Below the pieces are notes generated by a model. It made no database searches. It saw only the letters and a program-made list of their open reading frames with translations, and had not been told where the DNA came from. The position numbers were made by a program, and so were the translations under genes. Source: Paramesorhizobium endophyticum (lineage in GTDB: Bacteria > Pseudomonadota > Alphaproteobacteria > Rhizobiales > Rhizobiaceae). Taken from it: a DNA stretch of 64,000 nt. Of this stretch, positions 37,761 to 46,783 are shown piece after piece. The first letter of the stretch is position 1, and each line of letters opens with the position of its first letter. The stretch lies in assembly GCF_014640615.1 (NCBI RefSeq), contig NZ_BMHH01000017.1, positions 41,685 through 105,684 on the forward strand. The letters are read 5' to 3'.

Positions 37761-39185
37761 TTAGCGCAACTGCTTGATCTGGCCCGATTGGCAAAAATCT
37801 GGCCAGGAAGGTGCTCCGGTGCGTGCGAAACGGACCAATTCTCCAGACATCTCCCGAGCGAGTTGCTGAGCTTCGGTTCGCCCCCTGGCGAGCGGGACTC
37901 TCTCGGCCTCGACATTGCCGAAGATGAAGGGCTCGTCAAAACCGTGGGACGCTCCCAGCCTGCCACCCTCGAAATCCGGAACCCAGCAGAACTCGTAAGC
38001 GAAGGCCCGCCCACCTGCCCTGCCATGCGTCTCGGCGGTGCGCTGAGCGGGACCGCGATAAATGGTCACTGAAAGGAACCTCTCTTCAAGTTCCGCAAAG
38101 CTGGCACCCGGATAGGCTGCTTGCAGCGTTGCCAAAGTTGCCTTCTCCCGATCCGGAAAAAACCGGCGAATGGTTGCAAGAAGCCGCTCCCGGCTCTCAG
38201 GCGGCTGCATGATGCCGCATGCGTACCACATGCGCGCCTCGTCACGTGTCCAGCCGACCACGATCGGCTTGTCGCGGAATTCGCCTGAAGCGAGCCCTTC
38301 CAGGGGGTGACGCTTCAGGCTTGTTCCGTCGAGGATTATGCCGAACGTATGGCCTCCAGGCGCGTTGCGCTCACCCAGATCCGTTGCAACGATCTGCTCC
38401 TGAAGGCTCAGAACGGTCTCGACCGGCAGATTTTCCAGCGCCGCCCGATCGCCGGGACGGATTCCAGCGCGTTCGAGGAAATCCTGCGTCATGGCTCTCG
38501 CCGTATCGATGTCAATGATACGACTTGCCGATCCGCTCATCATCCAGGCCCTATGGAAGAGATGGCCGACGCCCTCCATACCAAACAGGCTGCCGATCAT
38601 GAAGGCGCCGGAGGACAGACCAAGCAGCGTCACATTGCCCGGATCGCCGCCGAAGTCAGCAACATGCTTTGCCACCCATTCTAGCGCGACAACGAGGTCG
38701 AGCATGCCGCGATTGGCGGGTGCGGCATCCCCCATTTGCGCGCCAAGAGCAAGAAAACCCAGCGCGCCGATGCGAAAATTCGGTCTCACGAGAACGACAT
38801 CGCCAGCGGATGCAAAGCCCATATCATCCTGATAGCCGCCATTTGCGGAACCTGTCTGAAATCCTCCACCGAAGACATGGACGATGACAGGTCGCTTGCC
38901 TTCGAGCCCCGGCGTGAACACATTGAGGTTCAGACAGTCTTCGCCGACCTCGAAACCGGTGTTGCGCGGTGCCCAGGCCGGCATCGGACGCGGCACCTGC
39001 GGCGGAGCTCTTCCCGCACGCGTCGCGTCAACCATGCCGGTCAGGGCAACAGCCTGTGGTGGCTGAAACCGTAAGGCGCCGACAGGCGCTTTGCCGTAAG
39101 GTATCCCGAGGAAGCGAAAACCGTCTTTGTCATAGAGCCCGCGATAGGCGGCTCCGCGACTTGAAACATCGACAGGGGCCATCAT
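37761..39185 (-). CDS. Type B carboxylesterase
   Basis: This carboxylesterase/lipase-family protein has 474 residues. Motifs in order are FLGIPYGKAPVGALRF, the signature EDCLNLNVF near residue 100, the oxyanion-hole glycines in HVFGGGFQTG, the nucleophile serine in GLSSGAF (usually GESAG) and the catalytic histidine in GASHGFDEPFIFGN. No signal peptide is seen at ATG 39185 (or 39182), so it acts on imported ester inside the cell. The start overlaps the DppF-like stop. The unusual Leu-Ser before and after the nucleophile and the operon partners suggest a specialised substrate rather than general detoxification. Confidence 0.9.
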   Translation of the reverse strand: MMAPVDVSSRGAAYRGLYDKDGFRFLGIPYGKAPVGALRFQPPQAVALTGMVDATRAGRAPPQVPRPMPAWAPRNTGFEVGEDCLNLNVFTPGLEGKRPVIVHVFGGGFQTGSANGGYQDDMGFASAGDVVLVRPNFRIGALGFLALGAQMGDAAPANRGMLDLVVALEWVAKHVADFGGDPGNVTLLGLSSGAFMIGSLFGMEGVGHLFHRAWMMSGSASRIIDIDTARAMTQDFLERAGIRPGDRAALENLPVETVLSLQEQIVATDLGERNAPGGHTFGIILDGTSLKRHPLEGLASGEFRDKPIVVGWTRDEARMWYACGIMQPPESRERLLATIRRFFPDREKATLATLQAAYPGASFAELEERFLSVTIYRGPAQRTAETHGRAGGRAFAYEFCWVPDFEGGRLGASHGFDEPFIFGNVEAERVPLARGRTEAQQLAREMSGELVRFARTGAPSWPDFCQSGQIKQLR

Positions 39186-40150
39186 GCGCTCGCGGCCCCA
39201 TCGAATAGATGACATGCTGCTTGCTGCCCGCTGCCAAGGGCGTGCATGGCCGGCGCTTCCCGCGCGCACCGCTCATGGGCATGCGGACAACGCGTGCGAA
39301 AGGCGCAACCACTTGGCGCAGCGTGGGCGCTTGGTATCTCGCCGGTGAGCCGTGTCCGCTTGCCCGAACCCTTGCCGGGAGCGGAGGCGAGCAGCGCCTG
39401 GGTGTAGGGATGGGCCGGCGCGCCATAGAGGCGATCGCGCGGTCCCTGCTCGACGATCTCGCCGAGATACATGACGGCAATGATGTCGCACATGAACTGC
39501 ACGACCCGCAAGTCGTGCGAGATGAAGAGCAAAGTTGTACCGTGCCGGTCCTGGATATCCCGCATCAGGTTCAACACCTGGGCCTGGACCGATACATCCA
39601 ACGCGCTCACCGGTTCGTCCGCGACAATCAGGTCAGGCCCTGTCGCGAGCGCACGCGCAATGGCAATCCGTTGGCGCTGGCCGCCTGAGAATTCATGTGG
39701 AAACCGATCGAGCGCTGCTGATGGCAGGCCGACTTCAGCCAGCATGCTGCGGGCGGTTTCGATCCGGGAGGCTGGCGTACCAATACCATGCACGAGCTGC
39801 GGCTCGACCAGCGTTTCGCGAACCGTCATGCGTCCGTTGAGGGAGCCGAACGGATCCTGGAAGATCATCTGCATGTGCCGGCGTTGACGGCGCAATTCTT
39901 CCCGTTTCATCGCAGCCAGATCCGCCCCCTGGAAGTGGATTTTGCCCGCGGTCGGCTCGATCAATCTCAGCACCAGCCTGGCTGTCGTCGATTTGCCGCT
40001 GCCAGATTCACCGACAATGCCGAAGGTCTGCCCCCTTGCCACGGAGAACGAGACGTTGCGCACGGCACAAACAGCCTTGAAAGATTTCGAAAGGCCTCGC
40101 ACATCGAGGACGGGCGCATCGGAGACCTGCGGATTGACGCCATTCATCAT
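39182..40150 (-). CDS. Peptide-type ABC transporter ATPase (DppF-like)
   Basis: The protein has 322 residues. Walker A is GESGSGKST near residue 45, the signature is SGGQRQRIAIA, Walker B is LIVADEPVSALD, and HPYTQALLASAP and the cysteine-bearing GCAFRTRCPHAHERC form the oligopeptide C-terminal domain. Start ATG 40150 overlaps the DppD-like stop. With the DppD-like protein it makes the ATPase heterodimer of the importer serving the esterase/AtuA pathway. Confidence 0.93.
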   Translation of the reverse strand: MMNGVNPQVSDAPVLDVRGLSKSFKAVCAVRNVSFSVARGQTFGIVGESGSGKSTTARLVLRLIEPTAGKIHFQGADLAAMKREELRRQRRHMQMIFQDPFGSLNGRMTVRETLVEPQLVHGIGTPASRIETARSMLAEVGLPSAALDRFPHEFSGGQRQRIAIARALATGPDLIVADEPVSALDVSVQAQVLNLMRDIQDRHGTTLLFISHDLRVVQFMCDIIAVMYLGEIVEQGPRDRLYGAPAHPYTQALLASAPGKGSGKRTRLTGEIPSAHAAPSGCAFRTRCPHAHERCAREAPAMHALGSGQQAACHLFDGAASA

Positions 40151-41163
40151 GCGGTCTCCTCGACAGGGTGCCAGCAACGAGCAAGCGAGGCACCGACAGA
40201 GTCAAGTATTGGATGGTCGTGGCATTGTCTGTCGGCGCGTCCGCAACGCGGAGCAAATCGGCAGCCCGGCGGCCATGCGCCGACCGGAGGAACCGTTCCG
40301 GGAATCGGCGTCAGGCGGTTGCAAGTCTGCCCGTGCGCCGGAATGGCGTCGATGAGCCCGCGGGTGTAAGGATGCCGAGGCGTCTTACCGATCGCCCGGC
40401 TCGCTGCCCGTTCCACGACTTCGCCCGCATACATGACAACGGCCTGATCGCAGAAATCGCCGACAACCTCCAGATCATGGGTGATGAACAGCATCGCTAG
40501 ATCAAGTTCGTGGCGCATATCCTCCAGAATATCCAGAACCTGGGCTTGTATCGTCACGTCCAAAGCTGTGGTCGGCTCATCCGCGATGATAAGCGATGGG
40601 CCACAGGAAATGGCAAGCGCGATCATCACGCGCTGACGCATGCCGCCTGAAAGTTCATGGACATAGCCATCGAGAATACTGCGTGCCCTCGGAATGCCCA
40701 CCTTCGCCAGGAGTTCGGCCGCTCGGTCACGGGAGGCAGTCCTGCCGAGGTTGAGGTTGTGGCGCAGCGTATCCGTCATTTGCCGACCGATGGTCAGGGT
40801 GGGATGTAGTGCAGTCATCGGTTCCTGGAAAATGAAGCCCATATGCCGACCGCAGAGTCTTCGCCGTTCCTTCGCGGGCAGACCCGAGATGCGTTGACCG
40901 TTGAGGTGAATTTCACCGGTAATCACCGCATTGTCCGGCGCAAGTCCCATGATCGCGCTGGCTGTAATCGATTTACCGCAGCCCGATTCTCCGACGAGTG
41001 CCACAGCCTGCCCACGGCCAATCGTAAACGATACATCAGTCACGATCGGCAGCAGACCGCCTTCATTGCGGAACGACAGACAGAGGTTCTCGACGCTGAG
41101 AACGGGATGAGGCGGTCCATGCTCCAGACCGAGCGGCGTCCCCATTGAAATGATCTTGGTCAT
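40147..41163 (-). CDS. Peptide-type ABC transporter ATPase (DppD-like)
   Basis: The protein has 338 residues. Walker A is GESGCGKS near residue 57, the signature is LSGGMRQRVMIALA, Walker B is LIIADEPTTALD, and the C-terminal domain has HPYTRGLIDAIP and PGCRFAPRCGRADRQC. The start overlaps the DppB-like stop by ATGA. Separate DppD and DppF subunits distinguish this importer from the fused ATPase at 6.3-8.1 kb, so the two peptide-type systems of the window are not copies of each other. Confidence 0.93.
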   Translation of the reverse strand: MTKIISMGTPLGLEHGPPHPVLSVENLCLSFRNEGGLLPIVTDVSFTIGRGQAVALVGESGCGKSITASAIMGLAPDNAVITGEIHLNGQRISGLPAKERRRLCGRHMGFIFQEPMTALHPTLTIGRQMTDTLRHNLNLGRTASRDRAAELLAKVGIPRARSILDGYVHELSGGMRQRVMIALAISCGPSLIIADEPTTALDVTIQAQVLDILEDMRHELDLAMLFITHDLEVVGDFCDQAVVMYAGEVVERAASRAIGKTPRHPYTRGLIDAIPAHGQTCNRLTPIPGTVPPVGAWPPGCRFAPRCGRADRQCHDHPILDSVGASLARCWHPVEETA

Positions 41164-42104
41164 CGGTAACGTATCCGTGGATCGAGAATGGCGTAGACGA
41201 TATCAATCGCCAGATTAAGGGCCGCCAAGATCAGCGAAATGGTCAGCACGCCGCCCTCGACGAGAGGATAATCGCGCCGTGCAACGGCTTCCACCAACAT
41301 GCGTCCTAGCCCCGGCAGCGCGAAAATGATCTCGATCGCCACCGCACCGCCTAACATATGCCCTGCGGCCAGCCCGATGACGGTGATGACCGGAATGGAT
41401 GCAGTGCGTAACGCGTAGCTTCCAATCACCTTACGCTCGGGCAATCCTTGGGCGCGCGCAGTCGTGATGTAAGGCTCGTTCAGCACGTCCAGCATCGAGG
41501 AACGCATCATGCGGGTCATCAGGGCCGACTGGCGCACGCCGAGAGCAAGTGCCGGAAGAAAAATGGTGGCGGCGAAGGCGATAAGGCCCGCCGAGGGCGG
41601 ATTGTAGCCAGCCACCGGAAACCAGCGTAGCGTGACAGAAAACAGGAATATGAGCAGCAGGGCGAACCAGAACTCAGGCAGCGAGATACCCAGAACCGCA
41701 CTCACGACGACACCGCGACCGACGGGGTTGCCCCGGTTCATGGCCGAGACGATGCCCAGTGTCACGCCGATGAGAACGGCAAGCGTGAGCCCCACCAGCG
41801 TCAACAGGATGGTAACGCCGGCATAATCGGGAATGATGCTCATGACAGATTTCCGGAAGAAAATCGACTGCCCGAAGTCAAGCGTCACGATGTTCTTCAA
41901 CCACAGCAGAAACTGCACGAAGATCGGCTGATCGAGGCCGAGCTCCACCCGAAGTGCAGCGATCTGATCCGTCGTTGCCTGGTCGCCCAGCATCATTCCG
42001 GCGGGGTCTCCCGGCGCCAGGCGCAGCAACAGAAAGACCAGAATCAGGGGCACAAAGATTGTCGGGAGGGTGAGCAGGAGACGTTTGCCGAGATATTGAA
42101 ACAT
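41160..42104 (-). CDS. Peptide-type ABC transporter permease (DppB-like)
   Basis: This permease has 314 residues and about six hydrophobic segments. DppB landmarks are LGLDQPIFVQFLLWLKNI, TLDFGQSIFFRKSV, the coupling loop ARAQGLPERKVIGSYALRTA and the C-terminal IVYAILDPRIRYR. ATG 42104 is two codons from the DppC-like stop; the longer frame overlaps that gene. Gene order is binding protein, DppC, DppB, DppD, DppF, with C before B, the reverse of the usual arrangement. Confidence 0.92.
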   Translation of the reverse strand: MFQYLGKRLLLTLPTIFVPLILVFLLLRLAPGDPAGMMLGDQATTDQIAALRVELGLDQPIFVQFLLWLKNIVTLDFGQSIFFRKSVMSIIPDYAGVTILLTLVGLTLAVLIGVTLGIVSAMNRGNPVGRGVVVSAVLGISLPEFWFALLLIFLFSVTLRWFPVAGYNPPSAGLIAFAATIFLPALALGVRQSALMTRMMRSSMLDVLNEPYITTARAQGLPERKVIGSYALRTASIPVITVIGLAAGHMLGGAVAIEIIFALPGLGRMLVEAVARRDYPLVEGGVLTISLILAALNLAIDIVYAILDPRIRYR

Positions 42105-42105
42105 G

Positions 42106-43014
42106 TCAGCGCCTCCTTGCCAATCGAGGATCGAGCAGATCACGCAACGCATCGCCCAACAGATTGAGGGAAAGGATCGTCAACATCAGCGCGAGCCCGG
42201 GGAAGAGCACGATCCATGGTGCCTGTCCGATATAGTTGCGGGCTTCGGTAAGCGCATTTCCCCAGCTGAGATCCTTGGAACCAATGCCCACGCCGATGAA
42301 ACTAAGACCCGCCTCGCCCAGTACTGCTGCCGAGAAAATGAAGGATGTCTGCACCAGGATGGGTGAACTGACCGCAGGCAACACATATTTGGTGAGAATG
42401 CGAAGCGTGGGGACACCTGTTGCCCGCGCCGCCTCGATCATCTGCAATTCGCGCACCACGAGAACCTGCCCGCGCACAATACGCAAGGAGGGAGCAATCA
42501 GGACGAGCGACAGCGATGTGATAACGGTGCTGACGCTCGGGCCCATGATGCCGGCGGCAGCCGTTGCAAGCACGATGCCCGGAAAGGCCATGAGGCCATC
42601 CACGAACCGCATCAGCACCATATCCACCTTGCGGTAGAAGCCGGAGAGTACGCCCAGGATAATAGCGATAGACATGGAAATCCCCGTCACCACCAGGCCG
42701 ACAAGCAACGATGTCTGCGACCCGTGCAGGACCAGCTTGAACATATCGCGCCCGAGATTGTCCGTCCCGAAGAGATGCTCTAGGCCCGGCGGGGTGAATC
42801 GCTGCGCCGGGCTGACCCGCATGGGATTGCCGGGTGCAATGACCGGCGCGAGAAGCGCACCGGCACCAAGGACAAGCAGGACGACGATGGAAAAGACGGC
42901 TGCAGGATTCGTGAGAAGCCTCTGCCAGAATGGACGGTGAGTGGAGACGATTGTCGCCGCCTCGCCCTTATCCATATCCTTGGGCAAGCTTTGATCCAGC
43001 GAGGTCATCCTCAT
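42106..43014 (-). CDS. Peptide-type ABC transporter permease (DppC-like)
   Basis: The protein has 302 residues. A polar N-terminus and first helix are followed by FGTDNLGRDMFKLVLHGSQT, the diagnostic DppC/OppC motif, about five more helices and the coupling loop ARATGVPTLRILTKYVLPA. The C-terminus LLGDALRDLLDPRLARR is typical. The start overlaps the binding-protein stop (ATGA), showing that transporter genes are cotranslated. A second ATG at 43008 is possible. Confidence 0.93.
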   Translation of the reverse strand: MRMTSLDQSLPKDMDKGEAATIVSTHRPFWQRLLTNPAAVFSIVVLLVLGAGALLAPVIAPGNPMRVSPAQRFTPPGLEHLFGTDNLGRDMFKLVLHGSQTSLLVGLVVTGISMSIAIILGVLSGFYRKVDMVLMRFVDGLMAFPGIVLATAAAGIMGPSVSTVITSLSLVLIAPSLRIVRGQVLVVRELQMIEAARATGVPTLRILTKYVLPAVSSPILVQTSFIFSAAVLGEAGLSFIGVGIGSKDLSWGNALTEARNYIGQAPWIVLFPGLALMLTILSLNLLGDALRDLLDPRLARRR

Positions 43015-44588
43015 TTCCCTGCCGGAGGTGCTACGTTGAACAGGTCATCCGAACGTGCAGGAACGCGCGGCGGGTTACCAACCCCCTCGCGGATGCCGTA
43101 CATGTTCGCCTCGGTTCCGTATTTGATGAACGGGAACTGGTCGTAGATGAGGGCGTGTATTTTTTCAAAGATTGCCTTGCGCTCCTTGGGGTCAATCGTC
43201 GTTACGATCTTACTCATCAGATCCATCTTCTCCGGATCCGTCCAGAAGCCAGGATAGGTCGGGTTGAGATAGGCAATCGCGGTCGGATCCACATAGGTGG
43301 GCAGGAAGCTTGAGAAGGCATCCATCTGCGCGGGATTGGCTCGGGCCTGGATATAGTTGGCCATCGGCTGCTGTACGATTTCAACGTTGATGCCGAATTC
43401 TTCAAGCTGCTGGCTGGCGGTGATCGCTGTGAGATAGTGTTTTTGATACTGCTCGCTCGCAACGAGCCACCGGATCGGCTCGCCGTTGTATTTCGACTTC
43501 GCCAGATAGTCCTTAACCTTTTGGGCGTTCGGCTTGCCAAAGTCGGCCGGCACGCCAGCCTTGGTGTACCAGAAGGAGTTCGGGTCCGGGATCCAGCTTG
43601 GATCCAGGTTATAGAACTCAGGATCGCCAACGGAGGCCTGCATAATCGGCTCCATTTGCAGTGCATGGTAGATTGCCCGACGCAAGTTGATGTCGGCAGC
43701 CAACCCTTCCTTCGTATTAAACACAACCGCCAGTGACTGGTTGTTCGGGACAACGACCGGCTCTGTGCCGACATTGCTCTTCAGCGTCTCATAGAAATCC
43801 GTCGGCATTTCGCGTGCAATATCGATCTGGCCGGTAATGAGCGCATCGCGCCGCACCGAAGGCTCCGGCATCAACTTAAGATCGATCTCGTCTGCATAGG
43901 CGTGCTTCATTCCGGCGAGGCCTGAGGATGGCTCGCTGCGGCTCTTATACTCCTCCCACCGCACCAGCTTTGCACCTTGGTCAGGCTGATAGTTGGCAAG
44001 CTTGTAGGGACCTGCGCAGTCCAAACCTCTGGTTCCGATGGTCGGCGAAGCACCCTCGAGAGATCGAGTGGACATGATTGATGCCTGGGCACCCGCCAGG
44101 AGACCGGGCAAAATCGCGCTCGGGCTTATCAAATCGAACTCAATGGTATGGGCATCCACGGGCTTTATCGAAGATGTCACGGCTTTCAGCGAAGCGCCAA
44201 TACCCGCGGCTTCCCGGAAACGAAGAAGTGAGGCCACCACATCCCCCGAAGTCATCGGGGCACCGGAGTGAAACTTGAGCCCCGGCCGTAGCGTCACGGT
44301 TAGCTTCAGACCATCGTCACTGTAGGCAAAGCTGTCCGCCAGCATCACCTGCGGCGTCCAGTTTTCGTCCAATGCGAACAGCCCTTCGCAGACGACATAG
44401 GCCGTTGCCCAGTTGACGCCGAAGGTGGTCACCACAGGATCGGGAGATGGCGCCATTTGTGAAATGCCGACACGCAGTTGGCCGCCTCGGCTTAATTTTT
44501 GCGCGTCTGCGGTCGCAAGGGGAACTGCAAACGTGCTGATTCCCGCCAGAAGGGCCGAGGCAAGACCCTGATTGTTCAGTCTAAGCAT
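43011..44588 (-). CDS. Peptide-type ABC transporter substrate-binding protein
   Basis: This family 5 solute-binding protein has 525 residues. ATG 44588 follows GGGAGGAG and starts a signal peptide ending near ATADAQ. LTVTLRPGLKFHSGAPMTSG, YVVCEGLFALDENWTPQ and DFYETLKSNVG are typical of the family. It is first in the 10.5-kb esterase/AtuA operon and would deliver the substrate to the DppB/C-like channel. Family 5 proteins bind peptides, nickel, opines, oligosaccharides and other compounds, so the substrate need not be a peptide; an ester-containing compound would fit. Confidence 0.92.
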   Translation of the reverse strand: MLRLNNQGLASALLAGISTFAVPLATADAQKLSRGGQLRVGISQMAPSPDPVVTTFGVNWATAYVVCEGLFALDENWTPQVMLADSFAYSDDGLKLTVTLRPGLKFHSGAPMTSGDVVASLLRFREAAGIGASLKAVTSSIKPVDAHTIEFDLISPSAILPGLLAGAQASIMSTRSLEGASPTIGTRGLDCAGPYKLANYQPDQGAKLVRWEEYKSRSEPSSGLAGMKHAYADEIDLKLMPEPSVRRDALITGQIDIAREMPTDFYETLKSNVGTEPVVVPNNQSLAVVFNTKEGLAADINLRRAIYHALQMEPIMQASVGDPEFYNLDPSWIPDPNSFWYTKAGVPADFGKPNAQKVKDYLAKSKYNGEPIRWLVASEQYQKHYLTAITASQQLEEFGINVEIVQQPMANYIQARANPAQMDAFSSFLPTYVDPTAIAYLNPTYPGFWTDPEKMDLMSKIVTTIDPKERKAIFEKIHALIYDQFPFIKYGTEANMYGIREGVGNPPRVPARSDDLFNVAPPAGK

Positions 44589-44694
44589 TTATCCACTCCT
44601 CCCGAGAACAGATCAAAACGAGTTGTGTCTGCACGGCCGGTCTGGCTGCGCTAACGTCCATGTCGTTCTCCTCTGTCGCGATTTTGTAGGTAAG

Positions 44695-44706
44695 ATTATC
44701 GATAAT
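44695..44706. promoter_or_regulatory. Palindrome in the GntR/binding-protein divergent promoter
   Basis: ATTATCGATAAT is a perfect 12-bp palindrome in the 192-bp gap between the GntR gene (starting 44781) and the binding-protein gene (starting 44588). It is a candidate operator for the divergent GntR regulator. The surroundings are AT-rich, as promoters often are. Confidence 0.4.
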
Positions 44707-44780
44707 GTCAACGATGATTGTATTGAATAGGAAGATGCGCTAATCCTGTTTTCAAAGAGAACGATCCCGGATGCGAATAA

Positions 44781-45473
44781 ATGAATGATACGACTGAAAA
44801 ACACGGCAGCTGGGAAGCGGTCTATCGAGACCTCCAGCGCAAGATCATCTCCGGTGTCTGCCATCCCCGCGAGCGGCTTATCGAGGACGAAATTATGGCC
44901 CGCACCGGTGCGACGCGACACGGCGTTCGCCGAGCCTTCGATGAACTGGAGAGGGTTGGCCTCGTCATCCGTCAGCCGAATAAGGGCGTGCATGTGCGCG
45001 ATTATTCGGTGCGCGAAGTGGAAGAATTATATGAAATTCGCGAGTGCCTGGAAACACAGGCGGCAAGGCATTTCTCAAAGCCCGCCTCACCCGAGATCGT
45101 TGCTGCGCTGATGAAAGTGGCGACTCGGCACCGCGATGCGTCAAGGGCGCAGCGTTTTTCGGAGATCTTTCTCCTCAACAACCAGTTCCATGAGATGCTT
45201 TACGCCGAGGCAGGCAATCGACGACTCGCGGAGGCGATTCAGCACTACACCTTCTCTACCCATCCGATCCGCACCCGCGCCTTTCCGAACGAGGAGATGC
45301 GCGAGGTGGCGATCAAGGATCATTTCGCGATGATTGATGCCATCCGCGACGGCGACAGCGACCGACTAGCCGAGATAATCCGCAGCCACATTGCTCGGCC
45401 GAAGGAATTCTACCTGCAGGCCACAAGCTTCGAGAACTCATTCGTGGATGGCGCAGTCGATGAGATTGTCTAG
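44781..45473 (+). CDS. GntR family regulator, FCD type (first copy)
   Basis: The protein has 230 residues. The winged helix is WEAVYRDLQRKIISGVCHPR followed by ERLIEDEIMARTGATRHGVR and RAFDELERVGLVIRQPNKGV. The C-terminal all-helical FCD domain, with ELYEIRECLETQAARHF and NNQFHEMLYAEAGNRRLAEA, binds small acids through a metal. It is divergent from the esterase/AtuA operon and is probably its repressor, released by the free acid or a related intermediate. Confidence 0.92.
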   Translation: MNDTTEKHGSWEAVYRDLQRKIISGVCHPRERLIEDEIMARTGATRHGVRRAFDELERVGLVIRQPNKGVHVRDYSVREVEELYEIRECLETQAARHFSKPASPEIVAALMKVATRHRDASRAQRFSEIFLLNNQFHEMLYAEAGNRRLAEAIQHYTFSTHPIRTRAFPNEEMREVAIKDHFAMIDAIRDGDSDRLAEIIRSHIARPKEFYLQATSFENSFVDGAVDEIV

Positions 45474-45760
45474 CTGCACGTGAGGTGCCAATCTGCGCCA
45501 GCAGCAGCGCCAACTGATCCTGATCTCCGACAATGTTCTTGACCGCGGCGCAGGCTATCCTGATCGTGTTTCTTGCCTCCGTCCTGATGCGGTCAAGCAT
45601 TCCGTTCTCGTCTTCGGCAAGCCGCTTGAGGTTGTTGACCAGATCGACCAGGAGAAATTCCTTCGTTGTAACGGCCGGAAAGTCGAGCTTCATGCATAAA
45701 GCTTGGCTACGCTGCTTCCCAGTGCTGATTGCATAAGCTGCACGTTCGCCGTGCGCGCCT
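45474..45760 (-). other. Short region with an unexplained coding-like stretch
   Basis: Reading minus from ATG 45693, about 75 codons look protein-like (EFLLVDLVNNLKRLAEDENG, NTIRIACAAVKNIVGDQDQL) with helical, charged composition. There is no good ribosome-binding site, and the frame runs on into the antisense of the GntR gene. I do not recognise it. It may be the remnant of a helical protein or a small gene disrupted by rearrangement. Confidence 0.25.
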
Positions 45761-46576
45761 TCAACTGTGGGTGACGGAGCTGGCCGGCAGTCGGCTGTAA
45801 ACATCCGTCTGGCAACCAGGCAGCGCGTCAAAACTGCAGTCCAAAATGGCAGGATCAATCTTCTTCTCAATGGCATCGAGCATATCGTCGACAAAGGAGA
45901 TTAAGGAATCCGACGCCTCCACCGCCTCAGCTACATTCCGTTTGACAATGGCCTCAAGCAGCTTGATGTGCACATTGACGGTTCCAGAGAGGCTGTCGCT
46001 TCCACCGATATTCACGTGATGAATCAGGCCGATGCGTCTGAACAATGTGTGGAGGGGACGTAGCGTATGCTCCAGAAAAGGTTCCCCGGCTGCCAGCAGC
46101 ACAAGCTTGTCTATCCGGCGATCGAAGGCGTTGAACTCGCTGATCGACATGGTATCGCGCTGTTCCTGAAGATTTCGCGTTATATGAAGCATCTGTGAGC
46201 GATGTGTTGCTGTGGAGTGCTCCGCAGCAAGCGTGACAACGAAACGCTCCAGATCCTTGCGCAGCCGCAGCAGCATCCGCTCTCTTGCAAGATCGATCGG
46301 CGCGATCTGCAAGCCATGGCGAGGCCGGATGATGATAAGCGTATCGGCCGCAAGTTTGTTAACGGCCTGATGTACGGGTGTGCGACTATATCCCGTGATC
46401 TCCACAAGGTCCTGAATGGCAAGAAACGCGCCCGGTTTCAGATCGCAACTGATGATCAGGTTTTCAATGCGCTCATACGCTTGCTCAACGAGGTTGACCG
46501 CGTTACGCCGCCTGCCTTCGCCGGTTTTTGCGCTATTTCCTTCGTTTTCATCTTTTTTGTTTTTTAAAGTGGCCAT
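45761..46576 (-). CDS. GntR family regulator, FCD type (second copy)
   Basis: The protein has 271 residues, with a basic N-terminal extension before the winged helix (QAYERIENLIISCDLKPGAF, then TGYSRTPVHQAVNKLAADTL). The C-terminal FCD domain spans about 100-250 with helices such as DLERFVVTLAAEHS and AFDRRIDKLVLLAAGEPFLE. It is divergent from the enolase-superfamily dehydratase operon. A motif in its promoter recurs before the 2-hydroxyacid dehydrogenase/ABC operon, so it may control both transcription units. Confidence 0.9.
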   Translation of the reverse strand: MATLKNKKDENEGNSAKTGEGRRRNAVNLVEQAYERIENLIISCDLKPGAFLAIQDLVEITGYSRTPVHQAVNKLAADTLIIIRPRHGLQIAPIDLARERMLLRLRKDLERFVVTLAAEHSTATHRSQMLHITRNLQEQRDTMSISEFNAFDRRIDKLVLLAAGEPFLEHTLRPLHTLFRRIGLIHHVNIGGSDSLSGTVNVHIKLLEAIVKRNVAEAVEASDSLISFVDDMLDAIEKKIDPAILDCSFDALPGCQTDVYSRLPASSVTHS

Positions 46577-46644
46577 GATCCAATCCGTTGATCCGGGTTC
46601 TGAATCTAACCGGTCACGGTCGTATTCGCAAAAAATAACTTCAA

Positions 46645-46666
46645 AAAATATTGTGATATTTTACAG
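46645..46666. promoter_or_regulatory. Candidate GntR operator upstream of the sugar-acid operon
   Basis: AAAATAT (46645-46651) and ATATTTT (46656-46662) form an inverted repeat. Within it TTGTGATATTTTACAG (46651-46666) is 13/16 identical to TTGTGAAATATTACAA at 54581-54596. The site lies between the divergent GntR gene and the dehydratase gene. Confidence 0.45.
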
Positions 46667-46783
46667 GCCACTCTATGTTCCTTCTCATGCAGGTCAGGAG
46701 TGAGGCGGGACAGCGCGATTGCGCCGTTGTCACCTGACTGAGGTGGGTTCGATCTGTGATCGAATGGCGGAGAGGAGATACCG

